DNA from: Pseudoluteimonas sp044226035
Lineage (GTDB): Bacteria; Pseudomonadota; Gammaproteobacteria; Xanthomonadales; Xanthomonadaceae
Reading direction: 5' to 3'
Assembly (NCBI GenBank): GCA_044226035.1
Contig: JBGAHT010000001.1
Coordinates: forward strand, 1-64,000
Length of the DNA: 64,000 nt
Position 1 is the stretch's first letter. Each line of letters opens with the position of its first letter. The translations under genes were made by a program, and so were the position numbers. The notes below the pieces were generated by a model. That model was given only the letters and a program-made list of their open reading frames with translations. It was not told where the DNA came from and searched no databases. Below are positions 51,727-61,149 of the stretch, piece by piece.

Positions 51727-54700
51727 GCGGGGAAGCATCGACCGGGGGAATCTCGTTTTCAAGCGCGTCGAGCTGCTGCGTGCGCTCGTCCGGCGGGCGC
51801 GTGCGCGGCGCGACGACGAGGTAGAACGCCGGCACCACGAACAGCGACAGCAGCGTCGACAAGGCCACGCCGAACACCACGACCACGCCGATCGAGGTGC
51901 GGCTGCCGGCGCCTGCGCCGGTGGCGAGCATCAGCGGCAACGCGCCGGCGATCGTCGCGATCGAGGTCATCAGGATCGGGCGCATCCGCGTCACCGCGGC
52001 ATCGAGGATGGCCGCGCGCACCGGCAGGCCGGCGTCGCGCCGCTGGTTGGCGAACTCCACGATCAGGATGCCGTTCTTGGCCGCGAGCCCGACCAGCATG
52101 ACGATGCCGATCTGGCTGAAGAGGTTGAGCGACTTGCCGAACAGCCACAGGCCGAGCAGCGCGCCGAGCACCGCCAGCGGCACGGTGAGCATGATCACCA
52201 GCGGATGCAGGAAGCTCTCGAACTGCGCCGACAGCACCAGGAACACGATCAGCAGCGCCATCGCGAAGGTGAACAGCACCGCGCCGCCGGACTGCAGGTA
52301 TTCGCGCGACTGGCCGCTGTAGTCGACCTGCGCGGTCGCCGGCAGCGTGTCGCGCGCGGTCGCGTTCACCCAGTCGATGGCCTGCCCCAACGTGTAGCCC
52401 GGCGCGAGCCCGGCGGACAGCGTGATCGCGCGCAGGCGGTTGAAGCGGTTGAGGCTGCCGGCCTCGGCGCGTTCCTCCAGCGTGACCAGGTTCGACAACG
52501 GCACCAGCGCGCCGGCGCGGCTGCGCACGTAGAGGTTGTCGATGTCGGCGGGGGCCGCGCGCTCGCCCTGCGCGGCCTGCAGGATCACGTCGTATTCCTG
52601 GCCCTGGCGCACGAAGGTGGTGACCTTCTGCGAGCCCATCATCGCCTGCAGGGTGTCGCCGATGGCCTGTTCGGTGACGCCCAGGTCCGCGGCCTTGGCC
52701 TGGTCGACGGTCACGTGCAGTTGCGGGCGTGTTTCCTTGTAGTCGGCGTCGACGCCGTACAGGCCGGGGTTCGCCTCCATCTTCGCCTGCAGGGCATCGC
52801 GCCAGCGCACCAGCTGCGCGTATTCCGGGCCTTGCAGCACCACCTGCAACGGCTGGCCGTTGCTGCGCACCAGCCCGGTGCGGATCTGCGGCACCGCGCG
52901 CACGCCGGGGATCTTCGCCAGATCGCGGCGCACCTCGCCGACCACCTCGTCGGTGCTCTGGCTGCGTTCGTCCCAGGGCTTGAGGATGACGATCGCGCGG
53001 CCGCTGTTCATGTTCTCGGACGCGCCATAGCTGCCCGGCACGCGGCCGAGCACGCGCTGCATCGGCTGGCCCTCGCCCATGTGCCGCATCAGCGCGCGTT
53101 CCACCTGCTGCATCTGCGCGACGGTGTAATCGTAGCCGGCGCCTTCCGGCCCGGTGACCGACACGCTGAAGGAACCGCGGTCCTCGGTCGGCGCGAGTTC
53201 GCGCGGCACCGCCTTGAACAGCGCGAACGCCAGCGCCAGCGCGGCCAGCATCGTCGCGCCGAACAACCACGGGTGCGAGATGCTGCGGTCGAGCGCGTTG
53301 CGGTAGCCGCGCGCGAGCGCGCGCAGGCGGCGTTCCACCCAGCCGCTGACGCCGGTGCCCGGGTCGTCCGCGGCGCGCCCGTGCGGATGCACCAGCAGCG
53401 AGCCCATCATCGGCGTGAGCGTGAGCGCGACCACGCAGGAAATCGCGACCGCGCCGGCCAGCGCCACCGCGAGCTCGCGGAACAGGCGGCCGTTGTTGCC
53501 TTCGAGGAAGGCGATGGGCAGGAACACCGCGACCAGCACCGCGGTCGTGGCCAGCACCGCGAAACCGACCTGGCGCGTGCCGCGCAGCGCGGCCAGCGGC
53601 GCCGGTTCGCCGAGGTCGGCGCGGCGCTGGATGTTCTCGAGCACGACGATGGCATCGTCGACGACCAGGCCGATCGACAGCACCAGCGCCAGCAGCGTGA
53701 GCAGGTTGATCGAGAAGCCGAACACCAGCAGCGGCAGGAACGCCGCGGTCACGCACACCGGCACCGTCACCGCCGGCACCAGCGCGGAGCGCAGGCTGCC
53801 GAGGAACAGCCAGATCACCACCAGCACCAGCACGATCGCCTCGGCCAGGGTCTTGTAGACCTCGTGCACGGCGACGTCGATGAACACGGTCGCGTCGTAG
53901 GTGACCGCGAGCTTCATCCCGTTCGGCAGCGTGCGGTTGATCCGCTCGATCTCCCTGCGCACGCCCTCGGCGACGGCGAGGTCGTTGGCGGTGGAGGTCT
54001 TGACGATGCCCAGCCCGACCTGCGGATGGCCGTTGGTGCGGTAGTACGCGCGGCGCTCGGCGGAACCGAGTTCCACCTTCGCCACCTCGCCCAGTTGCAC
54101 CACGTGGCCGTCGCTGCCGCGGCCGATCGGCAGTCGCGCGAAGTCGGCGGGATCGGAGAAGCTGCGGTCGAGCTGCAGGGTGAAGTCGCGCGCGTTCGAT
54201 TCCAGCCGCCCCGCCGGCAGGTCGACGTTGCGCGCGCGCAGCGCGGTTTCGATGTCGCCCACCGTGAGCCCGCGCGCGGCGAGCGCGGCGCGGTCGATCC
54301 AGACCCGCATCGCATAGGCCTGCGCGCCGCCGAACTGCACCTGGGCGACGCCGTCGACCGTCGACAGCTGGTCGACGAGGTAGCGCTGCGCGTAATCGGT
54401 GAGCGCGAGCGTGCCGTCGCTGGACGCGGCCATGCCCGGCGCGCTCAGGTTGAGCCACAGGATCACGTCCGAATCGCTGGAGACCTTGCGCACCTGCGGC
54501 GGATCGGCGTCGTCGGGCAGCTTGCCGAGGTTGCGGCTGACCGCGTCGCGCACGTCGTTGGCGGCGCTTTCGATGTCGCGGTCGAGGGTGAACTCGATGT
54601 TGATGCTGGAAACGCCGTTCTCGCTTTCCGAGCGCAGCGTGTCCACGCCCTCGATGCCGGACACCGCGTCCTCCAGCACCTTGGTCACGCGCGTTTCCAT

Positions 54701-54874
54701 CACCGCGGCCGAGGCGCCGGTGTAGGTGGTGTTGATCGAGACCACCGGCGGATCGATGTCCGGCAGTTCGCGCAGCGGCAGGCGGGTGAACGCGATCACG
54801 CCGAGCACCACCAGCAACAGGCTGCCGACGGTGGCGAGCACCGGGCGGTGGATGGAGATGTCGGAGATCTTCAT
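51719..54874 (-). CDS. RND efflux pump, inner membrane subunit (HAE1-like)
   Basis: 1051 aa, normal RND length, with twelve predicted membrane helices and two large periplasmic loops. Characteristic segments are ISIHRPVLATVGSLLLVVLGV, LPLRELPDIDPPVVSI, the TM4 charge relay SIGLVVDDAIVVLEN, and MLVGLAAKNGILIVEF. It exports drugs or other compounds using proton flux. Start ATG 54874 overlaps the adaptor stop (ATGA). No outer-membrane TolC-type gene is adjacent. Confidence 0.95.
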   Translation of the reverse strand: MKISDISIHRPVLATVGSLLLVVLGVIAFTRLPLRELPDIDPPVVSINTTYTGASAAVMETRVTKVLEDAVSGIEGVDTLRSESENGVSSINIEFTLDRDIESAANDVRDAVSRNLGKLPDDADPPQVRKVSSDSDVILWLNLSAPGMAASSDGTLALTDYAQRYLVDQLSTVDGVAQVQFGGAQAYAMRVWIDRAALAARGLTVGDIETALRARNVDLPAGRLESNARDFTLQLDRSFSDPADFARLPIGRGSDGHVVQLGEVAKVELGSAERRAYYRTNGHPQVGLGIVKTSTANDLAVAEGVRREIERINRTLPNGMKLAVTYDATVFIDVAVHEVYKTLAEAIVLVLVVIWLFLGSLRSALVPAVTVPVCVTAAFLPLLVFGFSINLLTLLALVLSIGLVVDDAIVVLENIQRRADLGEPAPLAALRGTRQVGFAVLATTAVLVAVFLPIAFLEGNNGRLFRELAVALAGAVAISCVVALTLTPMMGSLLVHPHGRAADDPGTGVSGWVERRLRALARGYRNALDRSISHPWLFGATMLAALALAFALFKAVPRELAPTEDRGSFSVSVTGPEGAGYDYTVAQMQQVERALMRHMGEGQPMQRVLGRVPGSYGASENMNSGRAIVILKPWDERSQSTDEVVGEVRRDLAKIPGVRAVPQIRTGLVRSNGQPLQVVLQGPEYAQLVRWRDALQAKMEANPGLYGVDADYKETRPQLHVTVDQAKAADLGVTEQAIGDTLQAMMGSQKVTTFVRQGQEYDVILQAAQGERAAPADIDNLYVRSRAGALVPLSNLVTLEERAEAGSLNRFNRLRAITLSAGLAPGYTLGQAIDWVNATARDTLPATAQVDYSGQSREYLQSGGAVLFTFAMALLIVFLVLSAQFESFLHPLVIMLTVPLAVLGALLGLWLFGKSLNLFSQIGIVMLVGLAAKNGILIVEFANQRRDAGLPVRAAILDAAVTRMRPILMTSIATIAGALPLMLATGAGAGSRTSIGVVVVFGVALSTLLSLFVVPAFYLVVAPRTRPPDERTQQLDALENEIPPVDASPHA

Positions 54875-55923
54875 TCCGCGGCGGCGGCGCGCGCGTTCGC
54901 GCCGGCTTCGACGACCTTGCTGCCGTCGTGCAGCTTGACGATGCCCTCGACCACGATGCGGTCGCCCGGCTTCAGCCCGGACGCGATTTCGACCTTGCCG
55001 TCGTGGCGGCTGCCCAGCGTCACCGGCACCAGCGACACGGCGTCGCCCGCACCGACGCGGAACACGCTGGCCTGCGAACCTTCCTGCTGCACCGCGATTT
55101 CCGGCAACACCAGCGCCTGGCGCTCGGGCAGGCGCACCGCGACCCGCAGCAGCATGCCCGCGCGCAGGCGGCCGTCGGGGTTCGGGAGCAGCGCGCGCAC
55201 CGCCACCGCGCGGGTGTCCGGATCGACGCGGCTGTCGATGTCGGCGACGGCGCCTTCGAACGCGACGCCGGGCCACGCGTCGCTGCGCGCGGCGATCGCC
55301 TGTCCGCGCGCGAGCGAGGACAGCGCGGATTCGGGCACGGTGAAATCGAGCTTGATGCGCGAATCGTCGTCGAGCGTGGTGATGGTCGTGCCCGGGCCGA
55401 CCAGCGCGCCGACGCTGACCCGGCGCAGGCCGAGCACGCCCGCGAACGGCGCGACCAGGGTGCGGTCGGCGACCGCAGCGCGGCGCGCGGCGAGCGCGGC
55501 GGCGGCGGCGTCGCGGTTGGCGCGCAGGGTGTCGAGCTGGCCCTGCGCGATCAGCTGCTGGCGCGCGAGTTCGCTGCCGCGGCGCAGCTGCTGCTCGGCG
55601 TCGCGCAGGGCGGCTTGCGCGGCGTCGACGTCGGCGCGTTGCGCGCTGCTGTTCATGTCCACCAGCAACTGCCCGGCGCGGACCCGTTCGCCGCTGTCGA
55701 ACGCCAGCCGCGTCACCACGTCGCTGGCCTTGGCGGTGATCGCCACCGACTCGTTGGCCTGCGCGGTGCCCAGCGCCTCGAGGCTGTCCCGCCACGGCTG
55801 CGCCGCGATCCGCATCGTGGTCACCGTGGCCGGCGCGTCCTTGCGTTCGCCCTGCTGCGGCTTCGCGCAGGCGGCGAGCAGGACGATGGCGGCGAGGGTC
55901 GGGACAAGGCGGCGGATCGGCAT
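54871..55923 (-). CDS. RND periplasmic adaptor (membrane fusion) lipoprotein
   Basis: 350 aa (352 from an upstream ATG at 55929). Lipobox LLAAC with Cys in CAKPQ. The usual adaptor layout follows: a biotinyl/lipoyl half-motif (LAFDSGERVRAGQLLVDM), an alpha-hairpin coiled coil (about 95-160), the second half-motif VADRTLVAPFAGVLGLRRV, and beta-barrel/MP domains (GRLRAGMLLRVAVRLPERQALVLPEIAV). It couples the pump to an outer-membrane channel. It heads the adaptor-pump-methyltransferase operon. Confidence 0.94.
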   Translation of the reverse strand: MPIRRLVPTLAAIVLLAACAKPQQGERKDAPATVTTMRIAAQPWRDSLEALGTAQANESVAITAKASDVVTRLAFDSGERVRAGQLLVDMNSSAQRADVDAAQAALRDAEQQLRRGSELARQQLIAQGQLDTLRANRDAAAAALAARRAAVADRTLVAPFAGVLGLRRVSVGALVGPGTTITTLDDDSRIKLDFTVPESALSSLARGQAIAARSDAWPGVAFEGAVADIDSRVDPDTRAVAVRALLPNPDGRLRAGMLLRVAVRLPERQALVLPEIAVQQEGSQASVFRVGAGDAVSLVPVTLGSRHDGKVEIASGLKPGDRIVVEGIVKLHDGSKVVEAGANARAAAAE

Positions 55924-56101
55924 CGACAAGCGGGCCCGGCGGTGGATTCCCGATTCTAGCGGCGGCGCGCGACCGGCCCATGTGCCATCGGGCCCGGCCG
56001 GGCGCGGTCAACCGCTGGCAAGCGCGTGCGTTACCCGGCACATTGGCCGTTGCGGACGCGGCATCGCGTCTGCCTTTCCGTCCCCCATGCGGAGCCACGC
56101 C

Positions 56102-57061
56102 ATGATCCACGACAGCATCCTCGACACCATCGGCCGCACCCCGGTCGTCCGCCTGCAGCGCATCGCCCCGCCGAACGTGGAGCTCTACGCCAAGGTGGAA
56201 TCGTTCAATCCCGGCGGCTCGGTCAAGGACCGCCTCGCCATCGCCATCGTCCTCGACGCCGAGCGCAAGGGCCTGCTCAAGCCTGGCGACACGATCATCG
56301 AAGCCACCTCCGGCAACACCGGCGTCGCGCTGGCGATGGTCTGCGCCGCGCGCGGCTACAAGTTCGTCGCGGTGATGGCCGATTCGTTCTCGATCGAACG
56401 GCGCAAGCTGATGCGCGCCTACGGCGCCAAGGTCATCCTCACGCCCGCCGCCGAACGCGGCACCGGCATGGTGCGCCGGGCCGAGGAACTGGCGAAGAAG
56501 CACGGCTGGTTCCTCGCGCGCCAGTTCGAGAACCCGGCGAATCCGGCGTATCACCGGCAAACCACCGCGGCGGAAATCCTGCGCGATTTCGCCGGGCGCC
56601 GGCTGGACCATTTCGTCACCGGCTGGGGCACCGGCGGCACCCTCACCGGCGTCGGCGAAGTGCTCGCGGTCGCGCGCCCGGAGGTGAAGGTGCACGCGGC
56701 CGAACCCGAGGTCGCGGCGATGCTGCAGGGCAAGGACTGGTCGCCGCACAAGATCCAGGGCTGGACCCCGGATTTCGTGCCTCAGGTGCTGAACCGCGAC
56801 GTCGCCGCGCAGCTGCTGTCGATTTCCGATGCCGACGCCATCGCCACCGCGCGCCGCCTCGCGCAGGAGGAAGGCCTGTTCGTCGGCATTTCCGCCGGCG
56901 CCACCGTCGCCGCCGCGCTGCGCATCGCCGCGCAGGATGCGAAGGACGGCGACGTGATCCTCGCGATGCTGCCCGATACCGGCGAACGCTACTTCTCCAC
57001 GCCGCTGTTCGAAGGCGTCAACGACGGCTCCGACGACGAATGGCTGGCGAGTTTGGGGTGA
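56102..57061 (+). CDS. cysK: Cysteine synthase (O-acetylserine sulfhydrylase)
   Basis: 319 aa. Features are the PLP Lys in NPGGSVKDR, SGNTGVALAMV, GWGTGGTLTGVG and GISAGATVAAALRIA. It forms cysteine from O-acetylserine and sulfide. The sequence is closer to CysK than CysM by length and the TSGNTG/GTGGT pattern. The next gene is cysH, giving a small sulfur-assimilation pair, each with its own terminator. Confidence 0.94.
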   Translation: MIHDSILDTIGRTPVVRLQRIAPPNVELYAKVESFNPGGSVKDRLAIAIVLDAERKGLLKPGDTIIEATSGNTGVALAMVCAARGYKFVAVMADSFSIERRKLMRAYGAKVILTPAAERGTGMVRRAEELAKKHGWFLARQFENPANPAYHRQTTAAEILRDFAGRRLDHFVTGWGTGGTLTGVGEVLAVARPEVKVHAAEPEVAAMLQGKDWSPHKIQGWTPDFVPQVLNRDVAAQLLSISDADAIATARRLAQEEGLFVGISAGATVAAALRIAAQDAKDGDVILAMLPDTGERYFSTPLFEGVNDGSDDEWLASLG

Positions 57062-57074
57062 GTTGCGAAAGCCC

Positions 57075-57118
57075 CTCACCCGCCTTCGGCACCCTCTCCC
57101 CGCTTGCGGGGAGAGGGG
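57075..57118. repeat. CTCTCCC-family palindromic repeat after cysK
   Basis: CCCTCACCCGCCTTCGGCAC then CCTCTCCCCGCTTGCGGGG with inverted GGGGAGAGGGG arms, directly after the cysK stop and before its terminator hairpin. Confidence 0.8.
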
Positions 57119-57124
57119 CAAACA

Positions 57125-57150
57125 AAAACGCCGGCTTGCGCCGGCGTTTT
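57125..57150 (+). terminator. Rho-independent terminator after cysK
   Basis: AAAACGCCGGC / GCCGGCGTTTT stem with a CTTG loop, bidirectional in form because both flanks are A/T tracts. The same 26-bp core recurs after cysH. Confidence 0.82.
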
Positions 57151-57208
57151 CGCGTCCGGCGGGGCGATGCGGTAAGGTCGCATTCCCCCAGTTCCGCAGG
57201 CTCCACGC

Positions 57209-57940
57209 TTGTCCACGCCGTCCGCCGACCTGATCGCCGCCGCGCGCAACGCCGCAGCGCCGCGCGCGGAACTGAACCGCTGGCTCGCCACTCTGGATGC
57301 GGAAGGCCGCATCGACTGGGCCCTGCGCGAGCTCGATGGCGTGCATGCGCTTTCGACCAGCTTCGGCGCGCAGGCCGCGGTCGCCTTGCACATGACCACG
57401 CGGCTGCGCCCGGACATCCCGGTCATCCTGGTCGATACCGGCTACCTGTTCCCGGAAACCTATCGCTTCGCCGACGAGCTGGTCCGCCGGCTCGCGCTCA
57501 ACCTCAAGGTGTTCCAGCCGACGATGAGCGCGGCGTGGTCGGAAGCGCGCCACGGGCAGCAGTGGACCGAAGGCGTCGAGGGCATCGAGGGCTACAACCA
57601 GCGGCACAAGGTCGAACCGATGTTCCGCGCGCTGAAGGAACTCGGGGTCGGCACCTGGATCGCCGGGTTGCGGCGCACGCAGGCGGAAAGCCGCTCGGAG
57701 ATCGATTTCGCCGAACGCAGCAGCGGGCGCTGGAAGCTGCATCCGATCGCCGACTGGAACGATCGCGACATCGGCGAATACCTCAAGCAGTACGACCTGC
57801 CCTACCACCCGCTCTGGCACGAAGGCTACGTGTCGATCGGCGACACGCACACCACCCGGCGATGGGAGCCGGGGATGTCCGAGGAGGACACCCGCTTCTT
57901 CGGGCTCAAGCGCGAATGCGGGCTGCACCTGGTGAAGTGA
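57209..57940 (+). CDS. cysH: Phosphoadenylyl-sulfate (PAPS) reductase
   Basis: 243 aa. STSFGAQAAV is the phosphate-binding loop, VDTGYLFPETY and GLRRTQAESR are substrate-binding, and the catalytic Cys lies in the C-terminal ECGLHL. No CC...CxxC iron-sulfur pairs, so this is the PAPS-type (thioredoxin-linked) enzyme rather than the APS type. It reduces PAPS to sulfite. Start is a TTG at 57209 preceded by only a weak ribosome site; no better start is in frame. Confidence 0.94.
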   Translation: MSTPSADLIAAARNAAAPRAELNRWLATLDAEGRIDWALRELDGVHALSTSFGAQAAVALHMTTRLRPDIPVILVDTGYLFPETYRFADELVRRLALNLKVFQPTMSAAWSEARHGQQWTEGVEGIEGYNQRHKVEPMFRALKELGVGTWIAGLRRTQAESRSEIDFAERSSGRWKLHPIADWNDRDIGEYLKQYDLPYHPLWHEGYVSIGDTHTTRRWEPGMSEEDTRFFGLKRECGLHLVK

Positions 57941-57963
57941 CCGCGTGCGCCGGGCGGTGAACG

Positions 57964-57991
57964 AAAAACGCCGGCTTGCGCCGGCGTTTTT
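57964..57991 (+). terminator. Rho-independent terminator after cysH
   Basis: AAAAACGCCGG / CCGGCGTTTTT stem, 23 bp after the cysH stop, followed by a T-tract. Core is identical to the terminator after cysK. Confidence 0.85.
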
Positions 57992-58001
57992 GCTTGCCCG
58001 C

Positions 58002-58082
58002 TGTCATCCTGAACGCAGTGAAGGACCTGCTTTTGAGACAAACCGCGAGCAGCAGGTCCTTCGGCTTCGCCTCAGGATGACA
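58002..58082. repeat. Intergenic palindrome, TGTCATCC family
   Basis: TGTCATCCTGA at the left mirrors TCAGGATGACA at the right, with inner arms AAGGACCTGCT / AGCAGGTCCTT. It lies between the convergent cysH and aldolase genes. Same family as 25863-25934. Confidence 0.85.
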
Positions 58083-58092
58083 ACTCGGCGAT

Positions 58093-59103
58093 TTATGCAG
58101 CTTTGGTCCACTGCCCCAGCGCGGCGAGGCCGTTGGCCTTGGCGCGTTCGTACACGGTCTGCTGCGCCTTCGCCCAGTTGCCGGCCATGTCCTGCGCCCA
58201 CAACTTCAACGCGGCCTGCTGCATCGCGCGGCCGTAGCTGAAGCTGAGCGGCCACGGGTTCGGGCCCATGCGGTTCATCGCGTCCAGGTGCGCGGTCGCG
58301 GCCTCGTCGCTCTGGCCGCCGGACAGGAACACGATGCCCGGCAGGATCGCCGGCACCGCCGACTTCAGGCACATCAGCGTGCTTTCGGCGACTTCCTCGA
58401 CGCTGGCCTGGTCCGGGCAATCCTTGCCGGGCACGACCATCGACGCCTTGAGGATGGTGCCCTCCAGCATCACGTTCTGGTTGTACAGCGCGTCGAACAG
58501 CGAACGCAGCGTGACTTCGGTGACCTCGTAGCAGGTCTCGATGTCGTGGTCGCCGTCCATCAGCACTTCGGGTTCGACCATCGGCACCAGGCCCTGCTCC
58601 TGGCACAGCGCGGCGTAGCGCGCCAGCGCGTGGCAGTTGGCCTCGATGCAGGTGCCCGACGGGATGTCCTCGCCGATGTTGATCACCGCGCGCCACTTGG
58701 CGAAGCGCGCGCCCAGCGCGTAGTACTCCTTCAGGCGGTCGCGCAGGCCGTCGAGGCCTTCGGTCACGACCTCGCCCGGGAAGCCGGCGAGGTTGTGCGT
58801 GCCCTTGTCGACCTTGATGCCCGGGATCATGCCGTGGTCGGCCATGTACTTGGCGAACGGCACGCCGTCCTTGGTCTTCTGGCGGATGGTTTCGTCGAAC
58901 AGGATCGCGCCGGAAAGGTATTCGTTGGCGTTCGGCGCGGTCAGCAGCAGCTCGCGGTAGGCGCGGCGGTTTTCCTCGACGTTCTCGATGCCCACGCCGG
59001 CGAAGCGCTTGGCGCAGGTCGCCGAGGATTCGTCGATGGCGATGATGCCCTTGCCCGGGGCGACCATGGCGCGGGCGGTTTCGGCGAGTTGTTCGATGCT
59101 CAT
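58093..59103 (-). CDS. Fructose-bisphosphate aldolase class I
   Basis: 336 aa, vertebrate-type class I fold. Motifs are GKGIIAIDESSATCAKRF, FDETIRQKT, GTHNLAGFPGE, KWRAVINI, and the Schiff-base Lys in LEGTILKASMV (most relatives read KPNMV). It splits or forms fructose-1,6-bisphosphate without metal. It follows pyruvate kinase on the same strand, an arrangement common in Xanthomonadaceae. Confidence 0.96.
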   Translation of the reverse strand: MSIEQLAETARAMVAPGKGIIAIDESSATCAKRFAGVGIENVEENRRAYRELLLTAPNANEYLSGAILFDETIRQKTKDGVPFAKYMADHGMIPGIKVDKGTHNLAGFPGEVVTEGLDGLRDRLKEYYALGARFAKWRAVINIGEDIPSGTCIEANCHALARYAALCQEQGLVPMVEPEVLMDGDHDIETCYEVTEVTLRSLFDALYNQNVMLEGTILKASMVVPGKDCPDQASVEEVAESTLMCLKSAVPAILPGIVFLSGGQSDEAATAHLDAMNRMGPNPWPLSFSYGRAMQQAALKLWAQDMAGNWAKAQQTVYERAKANGLAALGQWTKAA

Positions 59104-59174
59104 GGGATGTCCGGGGCGGCGGAAAAGAGGCGGAATTATAGCCTTTCCGGCGATCCGGCCGCTGGCCCGGGAAT

Positions 59175-59315
59175 GTAGCCCGGATAAGGCCGAAGGCCGC
59201 ATCCGGGATAGCCGCTTCGAACAGACGTCATGCCCGCGCAGAGCCTGCTCCCGCGAAGGCGTGGGGCGGGCATCCGGTTTTACGGACCCGGATGCGCTGC
59301 GCTTATCCGGGCTAC
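59175..59315. repeat. Intergenic palindrome, TAGCCCGGATAAG family
   Basis: GTAGCCCGGATAAGGCCGAAGG at the left is mirrored by CGCTGCGCTTATCCGGGCTAC at the right (59295-59315), with an inverted CGCATCCGGG/CCCGGATGCG pair inside. This is a common REP/BIME type in GC-rich proteobacteria. Confidence 0.85.
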
Positions 59316-59352
59316 CACATCGGAGCGTGTTGAGGATATCGGCTTAGATGAG

Positions 59353-59652
59353 TTACGAGAGCACACGCCAAAAAAAGTCCGTACACCCCAGCAGCACAAA
59401 ACGGTTTCTAAAGGCATCTGCGGATTCGATGCGGTAGGTGCGCAGCCAGATGCTGACTGACGCAAAAAATCAGTACGCAAGAAAAAGAACAGCGCCGTTG
59501 AGCGTCGCCACGCCACCAGTTATCTTGTGGATTACGCCAGACGGTATGCTGACTGCGGTCCATAACAGCATGACGGCGAATTGGCCTAAAACGCCAACAA
59601 GCCAATGGTATGCCAAAGCCAAACCGGTTCCGTTAACGCTTGATGAAATTCT
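59353..59652 (-). pseudogene. Small membrane protein interrupted by an in-frame TGA
   Basis: One minus-strand frame reads ...ALAYHWLVGVLGQFAVMLLW... and GVATLNGAVLFLAY, then TGA at 59472-59470. The same frame continues FFASVSIWLRTYRIESADAFR and ends TAA at 59355-59353, so only a Trp codon seems lost. Composition is less GC-rich than the surroundings. No clear start codon; family not recognised. It lies in the poor-quality end of the window, so the stop may be an error. Confidence 0.4.
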
Positions 59653-59689
59653 TTTTTATCGGCCCGGAAATATCATTCACATGCATATG

Positions 59690-61105
59690 ATTCACCACCA
59701 GCTCCCCAGCCCTCGACGCCATATTCGCCCACCTGGCAAGCGCGGTGTTGGTCGCGCCAGAGTTTTGTGCTCGCCGCTGGTGAACACCGCGGTCGCCAGC
59801 GCCGAGCAACCCGGCATCGACGGTGCGGACGCTGCCGCGCGGCTTCGCGCGGGGTCTGGCCGCGGCTGTCGTAATCCACGGGAACACGTCGCGCATCAGC
59901 GCCATTACGGCGCGCGCGCCGCCGCGGCGCGAGAACGCATGGATCGGCACGTTGAACGGAACCGCGACGAAGGCGCCGGTGCCGCCGGATTCGGTCATGC
60001 CGCGATCGCGCCCGCGCCGATGTGCTCGGACAGGAACATCGCGGCCATCGCGATGGCCTGGTCGGCACGTTCGGAGTCCACGTTGCGCGACGCCGAAATC
60101 AGTATCGCGCTCGAAGCTGCGCTGGGCGCCAGGCAAATCCGCGCCATCTTTCGACCGCGGCCACCCGGATGCTGGCGGCCCGCGGTTTCCTGCGACAGCA
60201 TCACCGCGTCGGTGCCGTCGATCACCGCGTTCGCCACGTCAGCGCCTCCGGCGCGCGTGGGGATCGGGTTCTCGACCATCGACTGCAGCATCTACGTCGC
60301 GGTGATCACCACCCGCTCGCGCGCCAGCGATTCGCGGATGATGCGCTTCTGCAGGCCCGGCGTTCCACGTCGCCGATCTCCACGCCGAGGTCGCCGCGCC
60401 GACCGCGGTATCAACTGGCGTCGATGATCTCGCCGAGGTTGGCGATGGCCTCGGTGGTCCACCTTCGCTCCAGCGCGGCATCGCTGCCCGCCGCCTGCAA
60501 GCGCGGCGCGCCTCGACGCCTCGGCGGCGTCGCAGCAGAACGACACCTGGTGGAAATCGCGCCGTGCGCGCGGCCACCGCGATCAGTTCGCGGTCGCGCT
60601 GGTGATGGCCCAGGCGACGGCCGCCGCCTGTTGTTCCAGGCCCTTGCGGTCCCGGACAGCCACGCTGTGTTCCAGGCTACGGCGGTGACGATGCGCTCGC
60701 CCTCGACGCCAGTACAAGCCTGCAGGCCGTCGAGCAGCGTCGCCGGCGCGGCGTCGCTGAACTGGGCCAGGCCAACTCTATCCCGCACGGCGTTCGTCGC
60801 CGGGCGGCGCGTCCGCGCGCGCGGTGACGATCCGAAGCGTTCGCCCGCCTTCAGCGCGACCTTGCCCGCGGCGAAGCGCTCGACGGATCTTCGGCCCCGG
60901 CAAGTCGGCGAGATGCCGACCTCGCGGCCAGGCCGAGCGGCGACATAGCGCTACGAACCCGGCGCGCTTCCTGCGCCGACGGATCTCGTGCGAGTGAAGC
61001 CTGACCACGTCGACGCCGGCTTCGAACAGGCGTTCGAGCATGTGCCGGCGGATCGGTCTGGCAGGGCCCAGCGTGGCGAGGATCTTGGTGCGGCGGCGTT
61101 CGGTC
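59690..61105 (-). pseudogene. pyk: Pyruvate kinase, split over several frames
   Basis: Minus-strand fragments in different frames together match full-length pyruvate kinase (about 1.4 kb). The N-terminal part near 61098 reads RRTKILATLGPA and MLERLFEAGVDVVRL, then DLPGPKIR near 60880. Middle pieces include KRIIRESLARERVVITAT (~60300-60360). C-terminal pieces are MLQSMVENPIPTRA, DVANAVIDGTDAVMLSQETA (~60190-60290), TESGGTGAF and HAFSRR. At least four frame changes are needed. Gene order pyk-aldolase is as in relatives. Real decay is less likely than sequence error. Confidence 0.75.
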
Positions 61106-61149
61106 GCGCGTCGCCTGCTGTTCGGGCACGCGCTGTACGACCACGGCGG

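Noticed and set aside
51725..56101. Very long open frame on the plus strand across the RND operon
   Set aside because: It is antisense to clear RND and adaptor genes, consists of low-complexity His/Arg/Gln-rich sequence, and only its last 319 codons (cysK) are real. Long antisense frames are usual in GC-rich DNA.
59353..59652. Another integron cassette, suggested by the lower GC and a GTTAAC near the start
   Set aside because: No pair of complementary core sites and no attC-like fold could be found around it.
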